The notes under the pieces were generated by a model. It did not search any database. It saw only the letters and a program-made list of their open reading frames with translations, and had not been told where the DNA came from. Source: an uncultured Clostridia bacterium (GTDB lineage: Bacteria > Bacillota > Clostridia > Christensenellales > Borkfalkiaceae). From it: a stretch of 56,352 nt of DNA. This document shows positions 16,464 to 24,908 of the stretch, in pieces (position 1 is the first letter of the stretch; each line of letters begins with the position of its first letter). Location of the stretch: assembly GCA_944328665.1 (NCBI GenBank), contig CALVHS010000040.1, positions 1 to 56,352 of the forward strand. The letters run 5' to 3'. The position numbers and the translations under genes are program-made.

Positions 16464-18082
16464 AGTTTATTTTTGTAACGGGCGGCGTCGTATCGGGGCT
16501 CGGCAAGGGCATCACGGCGGCGAGCCTGGGCAGGCTCTTGAAGGCGCGCGGCTATAAGGTCGCATCCCAAAAGCTCGACCCGTACATCAACATCGATCCC
16601 GGCACCATGAGCCCGTACCAGCACGGCGAGGTGTTTGTCACCGACGACGGCGCCGAAACCGACCTCGATCTTGGCCATTACGAGCGGTTCATCGACGAAA
16701 ACCTGAATAAATTTTCCAACCTCACCACGGGCAAAGTCTATTGGAACGTTCTCAACAAGGAGCGCAGCGGCGAGTACTTGGGCCAGACGGTGCAGGTCAT
16801 CCCGCACATTACGGGGGAGATCAAGTCCTTCATCTACAACGTCGGAAAGCAGGGTGGGGCGGACATCGTCATCTGCGAGATCGGCGGAACGATCGGCGAC
16901 ATCGAGAGCCAGCCCTTTATCGAGGCGATCCGCCAGGTGTCGATGGAGCAGGGCAGGGGCAACTGTTGCTTTATCCACGTCACCCTCGTGCCGTACATTT
17001 CCGGCTCCTGCGAATTTAAATCCAAACCCACCCAGCACTCCGTCAAGGAATTGCAGGGCATGGGCATCGTGCCGGACATCATCGTCGCCCGCGTCGACGC
17101 GTCCCTGCCCGAGGAGATCAAAAGGAAGATCGCCATGTTCTGCAACGTGGAGGACGACTGCGTCATCGAAAACCGCACCTTGCACCTTTTATATGAGGCG
17201 CCTGCGATGCTGGAGGAGGAAAACCTCTCCGCCATCGTCTGCCGCAAACTGGGGCTCTCTCCCCGCGAGATCGACCTTTCCGACTGGAACGCGATGCTCC
17301 GCCGCGCGAGATCGTGCGAAAAGGATGTGCGCATCGCCCTCGTCGGCAAGTACGTGCAGCTGCACGACGCATATCTGTCCGTCGCCGAGGCGCTCGCGCA
17401 CGCGGGCTTCGAAAACGGCGCAAAGGCGGAGATCGACTGGGTGGACAGCGAGGCGCTCACCTCCGAGAACGCGCCACAATTTTTCGGGGACGTATGCGGC
17501 ATTTTGGTACCGGGCGGGTTCGGCTGCCGCGGCATCGAAGGGAAGATCGCCGCCGCGAAGTACGCGCGGGAAAACGACGTTCCTTACCTCGGCATCTGCC
17601 TGGGGATGCAGACGGCGGTCATCGAGTTCGCGCGGAACGTGTTGGGCATTGCCGACGCAAATTCTTCCGAATTTTCCCCTGCGGGCGCGCACAGCGTCAT
17701 CGACATCATGCCCGACCAGTTGGGCGTAAAGAAGGGAGGCACCATGCGCCTCGGAGCGTATCCGTGCAAGGTCAAAGAAGGGACAAAGCTGTTTGCGGCG
17801 TACGGAAAAGCGCTCATCTCCGAGCGGCACCGCCATCGCTTCGAGTTCAACAACGCCTACCGCGAAGCGTTTGAAAGGGCGGGCATGACGCTGTCCGGCA
17901 CCTCGCCGGACAGCCGCCTCGTCGAGGCGGCGGAGCTGCCCGCAAACCGGTTTTTTGTCGGCGTGCAGTTCCACCCCGAATTTAAATCCCGCCCCAATGC
18001 GGCGCACCCGCTTTTCCGCGAGTTTGTCCGCGCGGCGTTGGAGAGAGCACAAAGATCCGCCCGAAAAGGTGAACGAGCATGA
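16460..18082 (+). CDS. pyrG: CTP synthase
   Basis: Makes CTP from UTP, ATP and glutamine in the cytoplasm. Full length at 540 residues. The N-terminal synthetase domain starts [16 protein letters not shown] and has [15 protein letters not shown] and [23 protein letters not shown]. The C-terminal class I glutaminase has nucleophile Cys380 in GICLGMQ and the His505/Glu507 pair in QFHPEF. The start codon overlaps the purF stop (ATGA) and its stop overlaps the dapL start, so translation of the three is coupled. No upstream C-rich pppGCCC-type attenuator of the B. subtilis kind is expected inside such an overlap, and none is seen. Confidence 0.97.
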   Translation: MKFIFVTGGVVSGLGKGITAASLGRLLKARGYKVASQKLDPYINIDPGTMSPYQHGEVFVTDDGAETDLDLGHYERFIDENLNKFSNLTTGKVYWNVLNKERSGEYLGQTVQVIPHITGEIKSFIYNVGKQGGADIVICEIGGTIGDIESQPFIEAIRQVSMEQGRGNCCFIHVTLVPYISGSCEFKSKPTQHSVKELQGMGIVPDIIVARVDASLPEEIKRKIAMFCNVEDDCVIENRTLHLLYEAPAMLEEENLSAIVCRKLGLSPREIDLSDWNAMLRRARSCEKDVRIALVGKYVQLHDAYLSVAEALAHAGFENGAKAEIDWVDSEALTSENAPQFFGDVCGILVPGGFGCRGIEGKIAAAKYARENDVPYLGICLGMQTAVIEFARNVLGIADANSSEFSPAGAHSVIDIMPDQLGVKKGGTMRLGAYPCKVKEGTKLFAAYGKALISERHRHRFEFNNAYREAFERAGMTLSGTSPDSRLVEAAELPANRFFVGVQFHPEFKSRPNAAHPLFREFVRAALERAQRSARKGERA

Positions 18083-19290
18083 AGATCAATCAAAATTACC
18101 GCAATTTAAGAGAGAGCTATCTCTTTTCGGAGATCGCGCGGAAAGTCGCGGCGTTCGCCGCAAAGCACCCCGAACGCGAGATCTTGAAAATGGGCATCGG
18201 CGACGTGACCCTCCCCCTTGCGCCCGCCGTCGTTGCGGCGATGGAAGAGGCGGCGCGCGAGCAGGGGGATAAGGAGACTTTCCGCGGCTACGGCCCCGAG
18301 CAGGGGTATCCCTTCCTGCGCGAGGCGATCCGCGATTATTACAAGACGTTCGGCGTTTTTTTGGACGCGGACGAGATCTTTGTGTCCGACGGCGCCAAGA
18401 GCGATCTGGGGAACATCCTCGATGTGTTCGATGCGGACAATACCGTTCTGATCCCCGACCCCGTCTATCCCGTCTACGTCGATACGAATCTCATGGCGGG
18501 GCGGAAGATCGTTTTCGCCGCGGCGAACGAGCAAAACGGCTTTTTGCCCATGCCCGACGAACGCGTCGGGGCGGACATTATTTATATCTGTTCGCCCAAC
18601 AACCCCACGGGTGCGGCGTATTCTGTCGAGCAGCTTCGCGCGTGGGTGGAGTATGCGAATGAGCGCGGCGCGGTGATCTTGTACGACGCCGCGTACGAGA
18701 GCTTTGTATCCGAAGAGGGGCTTGCGCGCAGCATTTACGAGGTGGAGGGGGCAAGGGAGTGCGCCGTCGAATTTTGTTCCTTCTCCAAAACGGCGGGCTT
18801 CACGGGCACGCGGTGCGGCTACACGGTGGTGCCGTTTGCGCTCGTGCGGGAGGGCGCAAGCCTGCACAAGATGTGGCTGCGGAGGCAAACGACCAAGTTC
18901 AACGGCGTCGGCTACATCGTGCAGCGCGGCGCGGCGGCGGCCCTTTCGGCAGAGGGGAGAGCGCAGATCGGGCGGAACGTTTCCGTCTACCGCGCGAACG
19001 CCCGCAAGATCTGCGAAGCGCTCGACGGGACGGGGATCGGGTATACGGGCGGCAAAAATTCCCCCTATATCTGGCTGAAGTGTCCAAAAGATCTCGACAG
19101 CTTCGCCTTTTTCGACCACCTTTTGGAAAGGACGGGCGTGGTCGGCACGCCGGGCGGCGGATTCGGCAAAAACGGGGAAGGATACTTTCGCCTTACCGCC
19201 TTCGCGGACGGGGAGACGGTGGAAAAGGCGTGCAAAAAGCTGCGCGAACTGTTCGGTCAAAGCATCGAGCGAGGGCGAAGATGTATTTGA
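18079..19290 (+). CDS. dapL: LL-diaminopimelate aminotransferase
   Basis: PLP enzyme that makes LL-diaminopimelate directly from tetrahydrodipicolinate and glutamate, bypassing DapD/C/E. The protein has 403 residues. It opens with [20 protein letters not shown] and [13 protein letters not shown], diagnostic for DapL, then [23 protein letters not shown], and the Schiff-base Lys237 in [14 protein letters not shown]. It is coupled to pyrG by an ATGA overlap and ends the operon just before a strong terminator. Presence of DapL without dapD/E nearby fits Clostridia that use the aminotransferase route. Confidence 0.94.
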   Translation: MKINQNYRNLRESYLFSEIARKVAAFAAKHPEREILKMGIGDVTLPLAPAVVAAMEEAAREQGDKETFRGYGPEQGYPFLREAIRDYYKTFGVFLDADEIFVSDGAKSDLGNILDVFDADNTVLIPDPVYPVYVDTNLMAGRKIVFAAANEQNGFLPMPDERVGADIIYICSPNNPTGAAYSVEQLRAWVEYANERGAVILYDAAYESFVSEEGLARSIYEVEGARECAVEFCSFSKTAGFTGTRCGYTVVPFALVREGASLHKMWLRRQTTKFNGVGYIVQRGAAAALSAEGRAQIGRNVSVYRANARKICEALDGTGIGYTGGKNSPYIWLKCPKDLDSFAFFDHLLERTGVVGTPGGGFGKNGEGYFRLTAFADGETVEKACKKLRELFGQSIERGRRCI

Positions 19291-19344
19291 CCGCCTGTCG
19301 GCGTTTTGGCAAGATCACAGCGGAAAAACTTGATGACGAACGCG

Positions 19345-19381
19345 GCTGCGGGACTGATCTTTATCAGTCCCGCAGCTTTTT
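19345..19381 (+). terminator. Strong terminator of the dapF operon, overlapping the araC 3' end
   Basis: A perfect 14-bp stem (GCTGCGGGACTGAT at 19345-19358 and its complement at 19363-19376) with loop CTTT is followed by TTTTT. It lies 54 bases after the dapL stop. The stop codon of the convergent araC gene is 19364-19366, so the right arm encodes the last residues of that protein. Confidence 0.88.
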
Positions 19382-20233
19382 CGGCGTGGTATTGGTGATC
19401 TGTTTGAAAATTTTGTTGAAGTTTGCCGTGTTGTTGTAACCGCATTGGGTGGCGATGGAGAGGATGGAACTGTCCGTCGTTTTCAAAAGTTCGGACGCCT
19501 TGTTGATGCGTTTGATGTTGATATATTCCCAAGGGGTCAGGCCGTTCATGCTTTTGAACACGGTGCAAAAATATGCCTTGGACATGAATGCTTTTTGCGC
19601 GATCTCAGTCAGAGAAATATGAGAGCAGTAATTCAGATCGATGTAGTTGATGGCGCTTTCGATGCGTTCGAAGAGTTGGTTCGGCACGGCGGCGGAACTT
19701 TCTTCCGTGACGGGGAAATGCCTGTGGATGGCGATCATCAGCTGCAGGATCTGAGATTTTATCTCTGCCTCATAATCAAGTTCTTTGTTTTCGAATTCCG
19801 TCTTGATAGAAAGGAGGAGAGAGGAGAGTTTGCCTATCGCGGCATTGCCCCTGTCCAAACGGTTCGTAAAATCTTTATTGCGTCCGAAAAAGATACGCAG
19901 GTAGTCGTTTTTCAGGTAATCATTGCCGGCGCTCCAAACAAAGGATGGCTGAAAATGTAAATTCAACAGCTCCATGTGCCCGGCGCCGTCTTTGGCAAAG
20001 ATATCGGTGATGCAGTGGAATTCGTTGGTGGAAAACAAAAAGATATCGCCGGGCATGATATCGTAGATCCCGGTATTCGTGTTGTAGAGCCCCTGTCCTT
20101 CCAGGATCAGCGATATTTCCAGTTCCGCGTGCTTATGGACTTTGAATTCGTTGCTTCGCTTATTGGCGGAAGAGGTGAACATTTTGCAGACGGTCGAACC
20201 GACTTTATTCTTTAAAGAGCCTATCGTTTCCAT
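19364..20233 (-). CDS. AraC-family transcriptional regulator (cupin sensor)
   Basis: A 289-residue regulator. The start at 20233 is chosen because GAGAGGGA lies just upstream and the preceding in-frame codons would overlap the promoter. Residues about 25-105 form an AraC-type cupin sensor (HKHAELEISLILEGQG, then MPGDIFLFSTNEFH). The C-terminal third has the two helix-turn-helices (SLTEIAQKAFMSKAYFCTVFKSM, then ILSIATQCGYNNTANFNKIFKQ and TNTTPKKLRD). It is divergent from the sugar-acid operon with overlapping promoters, so it probably controls that operon in response to a sugar or sugar acid. The end of the gene shares sequence with the terminator of the convergent dapF operon. Confidence 0.92.
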   Translation of the reverse strand: METIGSLKNKVGSTVCKMFTSSANKRSNEFKVHKHAELEISLILEGQGLYNTNTGIYDIMPGDIFLFSTNEFHCITDIFAKDGAGHMELLNLHFQPSFVWSAGNDYLKNDYLRIFFGRNKDFTNRLDRGNAAIGKLSSLLLSIKTEFENKELDYEAEIKSQILQLMIAIHRHFPVTEESSAAVPNQLFERIESAINYIDLNYCSHISLTEIAQKAFMSKAYFCTVFKSMNGLTPWEYINIKRINKASELLKTTDSSILSIATQCGYNNTANFNKIFKQITNTTPKKLRD

Positions 20234-20285
20234 ATTTTCCCTCTCTAAGACAGAAATATTGTTTGTAAATTCAGAAAGATAGTTG

Positions 20286-20315
20286 TTGAATTTTGATCCA
20301 TCCGTATTATATAAT
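20286..20315 (+). promoter_or_regulatory. Candidate promoter of the sugar-acid catabolic operon
   Basis: TTGAAT at 20286-20291 and TATAAT at 20310-20315 with 18 bases between. The -35 is weak, as expected for an activator-dependent AraC target. The -10 box overlaps that of the opposite araC promoter. Confidence 0.5.
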
Positions 20316-20335
20316 AAGAACGTGAAAAGTGTCAA
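20306..20335 (-). promoter_or_regulatory. Near-consensus promoter of the araC gene
   Basis: Read on the minus strand, TTGACA (20335-20330) and TATAAT (20311-20306) are separated by 18 bases. Both boxes are perfect consensus. The -10 shares the palindrome ATTATATAAT (20306-20315) with the divergent promoter, so the two polymerases cannot occupy both at once. Confidence 0.75.
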
Positions 20336-20379
20336 CGATTTCATCAAAAAATAAAAAAAACAGAGGTTGGTGCGAGCAT

Positions 20380-21693
20380 ATGGAATTAAAGATCACGGAT
20401 ATGCGCGTTGCGGATATTGAGGGGCTGCCTAAACATTGCATATTGTTGAAGATCTATACGGACCGGGGGATCGTTGGGCTCGGAGAGGTGCGTGACGCCT
20501 CCTCCGCCACATATGCGCTCATGCTCAAAAGCCGTATTTTGGGCGAAAATCCTTTGAATGTGACAAAAATATTTGACCGCATCAAGCAATTCGGCGGGCA
20601 TTCCCGCCAGGGCGGCGGCGTTTCCGGGATCGAGATCGCACTGTGGGACATCGTGGGGAAATATTACGGCATCCCGCTCTATCAGCTCCTCGGGGGGAAA
20701 TACCGGGATAAAGTCCGCGTTTATTGCGATACCGACGTGGCGGGCAGGCATACGGGGCGCGATATGGGGAAGGCGTTGAAAAAGCGCATGGACAGCGGGT
20801 TTACGTATTTGAAGATGGATCTCGGGATGGATCTGCTGCTCGATGTAGCGGGCGCGCTGAACGCGCCCGCGGGCTCGCTGGACGAATTGAAAAAGTATAA
20901 CCTGAAGGCGATCACGCATCAGAGCGGTTCCATCGACAAGTGTTTGATGCATGAAAAGAATTATGAGGTCTTTACCGTTCCGCATCACGTGACGGGGATC
21001 TCCGTCACGCAGAAGGGGCTCGACTATCTCGAAAATTATGTAAAGGAAGTGCGCGATACGATCGGTTACGAGATCCCGTTGGCGATCGACCACATTGGGC
21101 ATATCGGGGCGGGAAGCATCATTGCGCTGGCAAAGAGGCTGGAAAAATATAACATTGCGTGGATGGAGGATGTGGCGCCCTGGATGTATACGGAGATATT
21201 GCGGGAGATCTCGCGGCGCACGACCATCCCGATCTGCACGGGAGAAGACATCTATCTCGCGCAAAACTTCGAACCGTTGATGCGGGAGAGGGCGGTCTCC
21301 GTCGTGCATCCGGACGTGCTGACGATCGGCGGCGCGATGGAAGCGAAAAAACTGGACGGGATGTGCGACAGGTACGGCATCGCCGCGGCGATCCACATGG
21401 CGGAATCGCCCGTTGCGTTCATGGCGGCGGTGCATATTGCGGCATCCATGAAAAATGTGCTCGCCGTTGAATTTCATTCGGCGGATTATCCGGATTGGTT
21501 TCATTTGGTCAAAGGGCTGCCGAAGCCGCTCATCCGCGACGGCTATGTGCAGGTGCCCGACGCGCCCGGGCTCGGTATCGAGGATATAGACGAAAATACC
21601 GTCAAAAAATATCTGCATAAAGAGCGCGGCGGCTTTTTTGAGGAGACTTCCCGCTGGGACGAGGAATGGGCAAACGACCGCGAATGGTCGTAA
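20380..21693 (+). CDS. Enolase-superfamily sugar-acid dehydratase (mandelate racemase family)
   Basis: A 437-residue member of the mandelate racemase/muconate lactonizing family, probably dehydrating an aldonate to a 2-keto-3-deoxy acid. Residues 1-120 form the capping domain; the barrel follows. Likely Mg ligands are Asp237 (AIDHIGHIG), Glu263 (WMEDVAPW) and Glu289 (TGEDIYL). Lys145 in YLKMDLGMD lies on the second strand, where acid/base residues sit, and His339 (IHMAESPVAF) near the end of the barrel. These ligands point to a working enzyme, but they do not fix the substrate. The start at 20380 agrees with the family; upstream codons run through the leader. It heads the operon with SDR, RraA-like and lactonase genes. 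Confidence 0.88.
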   Translation: MELKITDMRVADIEGLPKHCILLKIYTDRGIVGLGEVRDASSATYALMLKSRILGENPLNVTKIFDRIKQFGGHSRQGGGVSGIEIALWDIVGKYYGIPLYQLLGGKYRDKVRVYCDTDVAGRHTGRDMGKALKKRMDSGFTYLKMDLGMDLLLDVAGALNAPAGSLDELKKYNLKAITHQSGSIDKCLMHEKNYEVFTVPHHVTGISVTQKGLDYLENYVKEVRDTIGYEIPLAIDHIGHIGAGSIIALAKRLEKYNIAWMEDVAPWMYTEILREISRRTTIPICTGEDIYLAQNFEPLMRERAVSVVHPDVLTIGGAMEAKKLDGMCDRYGIAAAIHMAESPVAFMAAVHIAASMKNVLAVEFHSADYPDWFHLVKGLPKPLIRDGYVQVPDAPGLGIEDIDENTVKKYLHKERGGFFEETSRWDEEWANDREWS

Positions 21694-21706
21694 GGAGCGC
21701 TTGCAT

Positions 21707-22417
21707 ATGAAAGTTTTGGTTACAGGTTCTACGCAGGGGATAGGAAAAGCGATCGCGGCGGCGTTTGCAGAGGAAGGCGGCGAAGTGATCGTGCATTGCA
21801 GCAAAGATCTGTCTAAAGCGGAGAGGGTGCGCGCGGAGATAGGCGCCGCTGCCGCGGTCACGGCAGATCTTTCGGATATGGGCGAGGTGAAGGGATTATA
21901 TAACAAGACGGGCGCGGTCGATTGTCTGATATTAAATGCAAGCGTACAGTACAAACAGCTTTGGCAGGAGATCACGGAAGAAGCGATAGACCGTCAGTTT
22001 TGCGTCAATGTCAAAAGCACGCTGCTTTTGATGCAGGCATACTACCCCGCGATGAAAGAAAAGCGATTCGGGCGGATCGTCACGCTCGGCAGCGTCAATC
22101 AACATCGCTGCCATCCGGAACTTTCCGTGTACTCCGCTACGAAATGTGCGGTGATGCGTCTGGTCAAAACCATTGCGAAAGAGGCGGCGCCTTTCGGCGT
22201 CACCGTCAACAACGTATCCCCCGGGGCGATCGCAACGCCGCGGAATGCCGGCGTTTATAACGATCCGGTTCTTCGCAAAAAGGTCGAGGACGCCATTCCT
22301 ATGGGGCGTTTCGGCGGGCCGGAGGACTGCGCGGGCACGGTTTTGTTCCTCTGCGGGAAAGGCGGAGGGTATATAACGGGGGCGGACATCGCCGTAGACG
22401 GCGGCATGAGCTTGTGA
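21707..22417 (+). CDS. Short-chain dehydrogenase/reductase (sugar dehydrogenase candidate)
   Basis: Classical SDR of 236 residues. The cofactor glycine motif is TGSTQGIG (Gly7, Gly11, Gly13), the NAG-type strand reads LNAS, and the catalytic set is Ser129, Tyr142 and Lys146 (YSATK). It ends GADIAVDGGMS, the usual tail. The start at 21707 follows AAGGAG at 21692-21697. In this operon the expected role is oxidation of an aldose at C1 (to a lactone) or of a keto/hydroxy intermediate downstream of the dehydratase. Sequence alone does not decide between these. Confidence 0.9.
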   Translation: MKVLVTGSTQGIGKAIAAAFAEEGGEVIVHCSKDLSKAERVRAEIGAAAAVTADLSDMGEVKGLYNKTGAVDCLILNASVQYKQLWQEITEEAIDRQFCVNVKSTLLLMQAYYPAMKEKRFGRIVTLGSVNQHRCHPELSVYSATKCAVMRLVKTIAKEAAPFGVTVNNVSPGAIATPRNAGVYNDPVLRKKVEDAIPMGRFGGPEDCAGTVLFLCGKGGGYITGADIAVDGGMSL

Positions 22418-22428
22418 GGAGCGTAAAG

Positions 22429-23334
22429 ATGATACGGTTCAACGACAGAGAAGACATCGTCGCGCTGACGCCGCTGTGGAAGGGAGAACGCTTCCCGGAC
22501 GGCAGGCCGCGCGTGCCCGACAGATATCTCGAAGAGATGCGCAAGATGACGCTGGAAGAGCTGTGGAAGCCCATCTTTTTGAAGGGGTACGAAAGCCAGT
22601 TCGAAGGCGATCTGAAAGCGCTGCACGGCGACGGGCGCAAACTTATCGGCAGGGCGGTGACGGCGACGTTTGTGCCTGCGCGCCCCGACCTGCACGAGGT
22701 GATGTTCGGCGTGGGCGCGGCGGAGGGCAGAAAGGGCAATTATAATCAGTGGGTGATCGACAGCCTCACCGAGGGCGACGTGGTCGTCGCGGACATGTAC
22801 GACAAAATTTACAAGGGCACCTTTCTCGGCGGCAACCTGACGACGGCGATCAAGACGAAAACAAAGACGGGCGGCGGCGTCATTTGGGGCGGCATCCGCG
22901 ATGTGGAGCAGATGAAGGCGGTGGAGGGCGTGCAGGTGTATTACCGCGGCATCGACCCCACGCCCATCCGCGAATTTGTCATGAAAGATTTTAACGGCGT
23001 CACCCGCATCGGCAGGGCGACGGTGCTCCCCGGCGACGTCGTGTACGGCGCGGGCGGCGGCGTGCTGTTCATCCCCGCGCACCTCGCCGCGGAAGTGGTG
23101 GACGGCGCGGCGAAGACGCACGTCAAGGACGATTTCGGTTTTGAGATGATCGCGCAGAACAAGTTCACGACCGCGCAGATCGACAGAGCCACATGGACGG
23201 AAGAGATGCTCGATATGCTCGTGCATTGGATCCGGACGGATCCGAGGGGCGAAAAATACCGCGGCCTCGATTGGTCGCCCGAATACGAGGCGGCGAAAAA
23301 CGGCGATCCGAACGATACGCAGACGATGCTGTAA
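22429..23334 (+). CDS. RraA-like protein, candidate pyruvate aldolase
   Basis: A 301-residue protein of the RraA / HMG-CHA aldolase fold. The family's substrate and metal site is seen as GGNL followed by GGIRDVEQ with Arg157, Asp158 and Glu160, the R-D-x-E/D signature of class II 4-hydroxy-4-methyl-2-oxoglutarate aldolases, which RNase-E inhibitors lack. The start at 22429 is preferred because AGGAG at 22417-22421 sits seven bases ahead; a GTG at 22414 overlaps the previous stop. Extensions of about 60 residues at both ends make it longer than canonical RraA (about 160-230). In this operon it may cleave a 2-keto-3-deoxy acid to pyruvate and an aldehyde. Confidence 0.82.
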   Translation: MIRFNDREDIVALTPLWKGERFPDGRPRVPDRYLEEMRKMTLEELWKPIFLKGYESQFEGDLKALHGDGRKLIGRAVTATFVPARPDLHEVMFGVGAAEGRKGNYNQWVIDSLTEGDVVVADMYDKIYKGTFLGGNLTTAIKTKTKTGGGVIWGGIRDVEQMKAVEGVQVYYRGIDPTPIREFVMKDFNGVTRIGRATVLPGDVVYGAGGGVLFIPAHLAAEVVDGAAKTHVKDDFGFEMIAQNKFTTAQIDRATWTEEMLDMLVHWIRTDPRGEKYRGLDWSPEYEAAKNGDPNDTQTML

Positions 23335-23353
23335 AAACGGAGCGGACATTCAG

Positions 23354-23950
23354 ATGCAATATATATTGAAGACGCCGCAGAGCTTTGCGCCCGATAAAAA
23401 GTATCCGCTGATCGTGTATTTACATGGGGCGGGTTCGCGGGGGAACGCGACGGATGTTCTGCAAAATGCCGTTATTTTTAAGTATACCGAAAGGGAGAAA
23501 GCGTTTCCGGCTATCATATTGGCGCCGCTCTGCTCGGCGGATACATGGTTCGATGTTTTTGAACAGCTGCTTTCATTGGTCGATACGGTTTCAAAGCTCC
23601 CGTTTGTCGATCAAAACCGTGTCTCTCTCACGGGCGTGAGTATGGGAGGATATGCCGCCTATCAACTGCTTATGAGCCGTAGCGGTATGTTTTCGGCTGC
23701 GGCCATATGCTGCGGAGGCGGGATGTATTGGAACGCGGAAAAGCTGACGGGCGTTCCCGTACATATCTATCACGGAGCAAAGGATGATACGGTGTATCCC
23801 GATGAGAGCGAAAAAATGGCAAACGCCATAAACCGCAGGGGCGGACGTGCCGCGTTGACGATTTTCCCCGACTTGGGGCATAACTGCTGGGAAACCGTAT
23901 ATAACGATGAAAAAGTTTACCGATTTCTTTTAAGCGGCGGAGAGTGCTGA
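23354..23950 (+). CDS. Alpha/beta hydrolase, esterase-like, cytosolic
   Basis: A 198-residue hydrolase of the dienelactone-hydrolase/phospholipase-carboxylesterase type. The nucleophile is Ser96 in GVSMGGY, the acid Asp144 or Asp145 (AKDDTVYPDE), and the histidine His176 (LGHNCW). An oxyanion HGAG motif precedes (YLHGAGSRG). No signal peptide, so it acts inside the cell. In a xylan-linked operon it may deacetylate or de-esterify imported oligosaccharides, or act on a lactone. It starts 19 bases after the RraA-like gene and ends three bases before the lactonase-like gene. Confidence 0.85.
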   Translation: MQYILKTPQSFAPDKKYPLIVYLHGAGSRGNATDVLQNAVIFKYTEREKAFPAIILAPLCSADTWFDVFEQLLSLVDTVSKLPFVDQNRVSLTGVSMGGYAAYQLLMSRSGMFSAAAICCGGGMYWNAEKLTGVPVHIYHGAKDDTVYPDESEKMANAINRRGGRAALTIFPDLGHNCWETVYNDEKVYRFLLSGGEC

Positions 23951-23953
23951 CGG

Positions 23954-24892
23954 ATGTATATTTTATCGTGCGAAAAGCCCGAAAAGGGCGGCGGGATCTA
24001 TCGCTGCGCAATACAAGACGGCGGGCTGAAAACAAACGCATATCTCCCGTGCGACAGGCCGATGTACGCGGTCAAATCGGGCGGCAGGCTGCACGTTCTT
24101 CTGCGCGCCCCCTTTGCAAATTCGGAAAACAGCGGATATTTTTCCTGTTCGGAAGATTTTTCGGACAAGACGGAAGTGCGCGACACGCTCGGAAAGGTCG
24201 CCTGTCATCTGTGCGTTATAGAAAACGACGTGTACATCGCCAACTATCTGAGCGGCAACATCGTCAAAAACTGCAAAAAGGCGGCGGCGCATAGCGGGCG
24301 CGGCGTAAACGCGCAGCGGCAGGAAGCGCCGCACGCGCATTGCGCCATCCCTTCCCCCTGCGGCAAGTACGTTCTCTGCACAGACCTGGGCACGGATACG
24401 CTGTACGTTTACGACAGAGAATTGGATCCGAAGGGCGCGGCGAACGCGCCTGCGGGGCACGGGATACGGCACGTCGTCTTTTCGAAGGACGGAAAATACA
24501 TTTACGCGGTCAACGAGCTGGTGCCGTCCGTGAGCGTGTTTGCATGGCAAAACGCGGGCGCGCGGTATCTGGATACGGTAAAACTGACGGATGCGGCGGG
24601 CGCGACGGGCGCGGCGATACGGCTGTCGGAGGACGGCAAATTTCTGTATTGCTCCGTGCGGGGAGAAAACGCGCTGTACGTTCTGCGGGCAGAGGGCGAA
24701 AATCTATCCGTAGAGCAAAAGACGGGCTGCGGCGGAGAAAGTCCGCGCGACTTTCATATCATAGAAAACAAATTTTTGGTCTGCTGCAACGGATCTGACG
24801 GCGGGGTGACTGTTTTTTCTTTGCAAAGCGGGCGCATCGGCGAGCTGCTCTGCCGATCGGAAGTGCCGTCGCCGCTGTGTTGTACGGATTGA
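23954..24892 (+). CDS. Lactonase family beta-propeller (6-phosphogluconolactonase type)
   Basis: A 312-residue protein of the YbhE/Pgl seven-bladed propeller family. Typical blade strands are GGGIYRCAIQDGGL, DVYIANYLSGNI, the APHAHCAIPSPCGKYVLCTDLGTDTLYVY blade with its His-Ala-His segment, and HVVFSKDGKYIYAVNEL. It is slightly shorter than the usual 330-350 residues. No signal peptide, so cytosolic. Members hydrolyse sugar lactones; in this operon the natural step is opening the aldonolactone made by the SDR. The ribosome binding site GGCGGAGAG lies in the end of the upstream gene. Confidence 0.85.
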   Translation: MYILSCEKPEKGGGIYRCAIQDGGLKTNAYLPCDRPMYAVKSGGRLHVLLRAPFANSENSGYFSCSEDFSDKTEVRDTLGKVACHLCVIENDVYIANYLSGNIVKNCKKAAAHSGRGVNAQRQEAPHAHCAIPSPCGKYVLCTDLGTDTLYVYDRELDPKGAANAPAGHGIRHVVFSKDGKYIYAVNELVPSVSVFAWQNAGARYLDTVKLTDAAGATGAAIRLSEDGKFLYCSVRGENALYVLRAEGENLSVEQKTGCGGESPRDFHIIENKFLVCCNGSDGGVTVFSLQSGRIGELLCRSEVPSPLCCTD

Positions 24893-24908
24893 AAGGAGGG
24901 GCGCCGGG

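Noticed and set aside
20387..21693. Assignment of the enolase-superfamily protein specifically as mannonate dehydratase (UxuA/ManD)
   Set aside because: Metal ligands fit the superfamily, but residues around the barrel do not let me fix the substrate, and UxuA is a different fold; left as unspecified dehydratase.
22429..23334. Naming the RraA-like protein a regulator of ribonuclease activity
   Set aside because: It has the R-D-x-E aldolase signature, extra N- and C-terminal parts and a sugar operon context, which do not suit an RNase E inhibitor.
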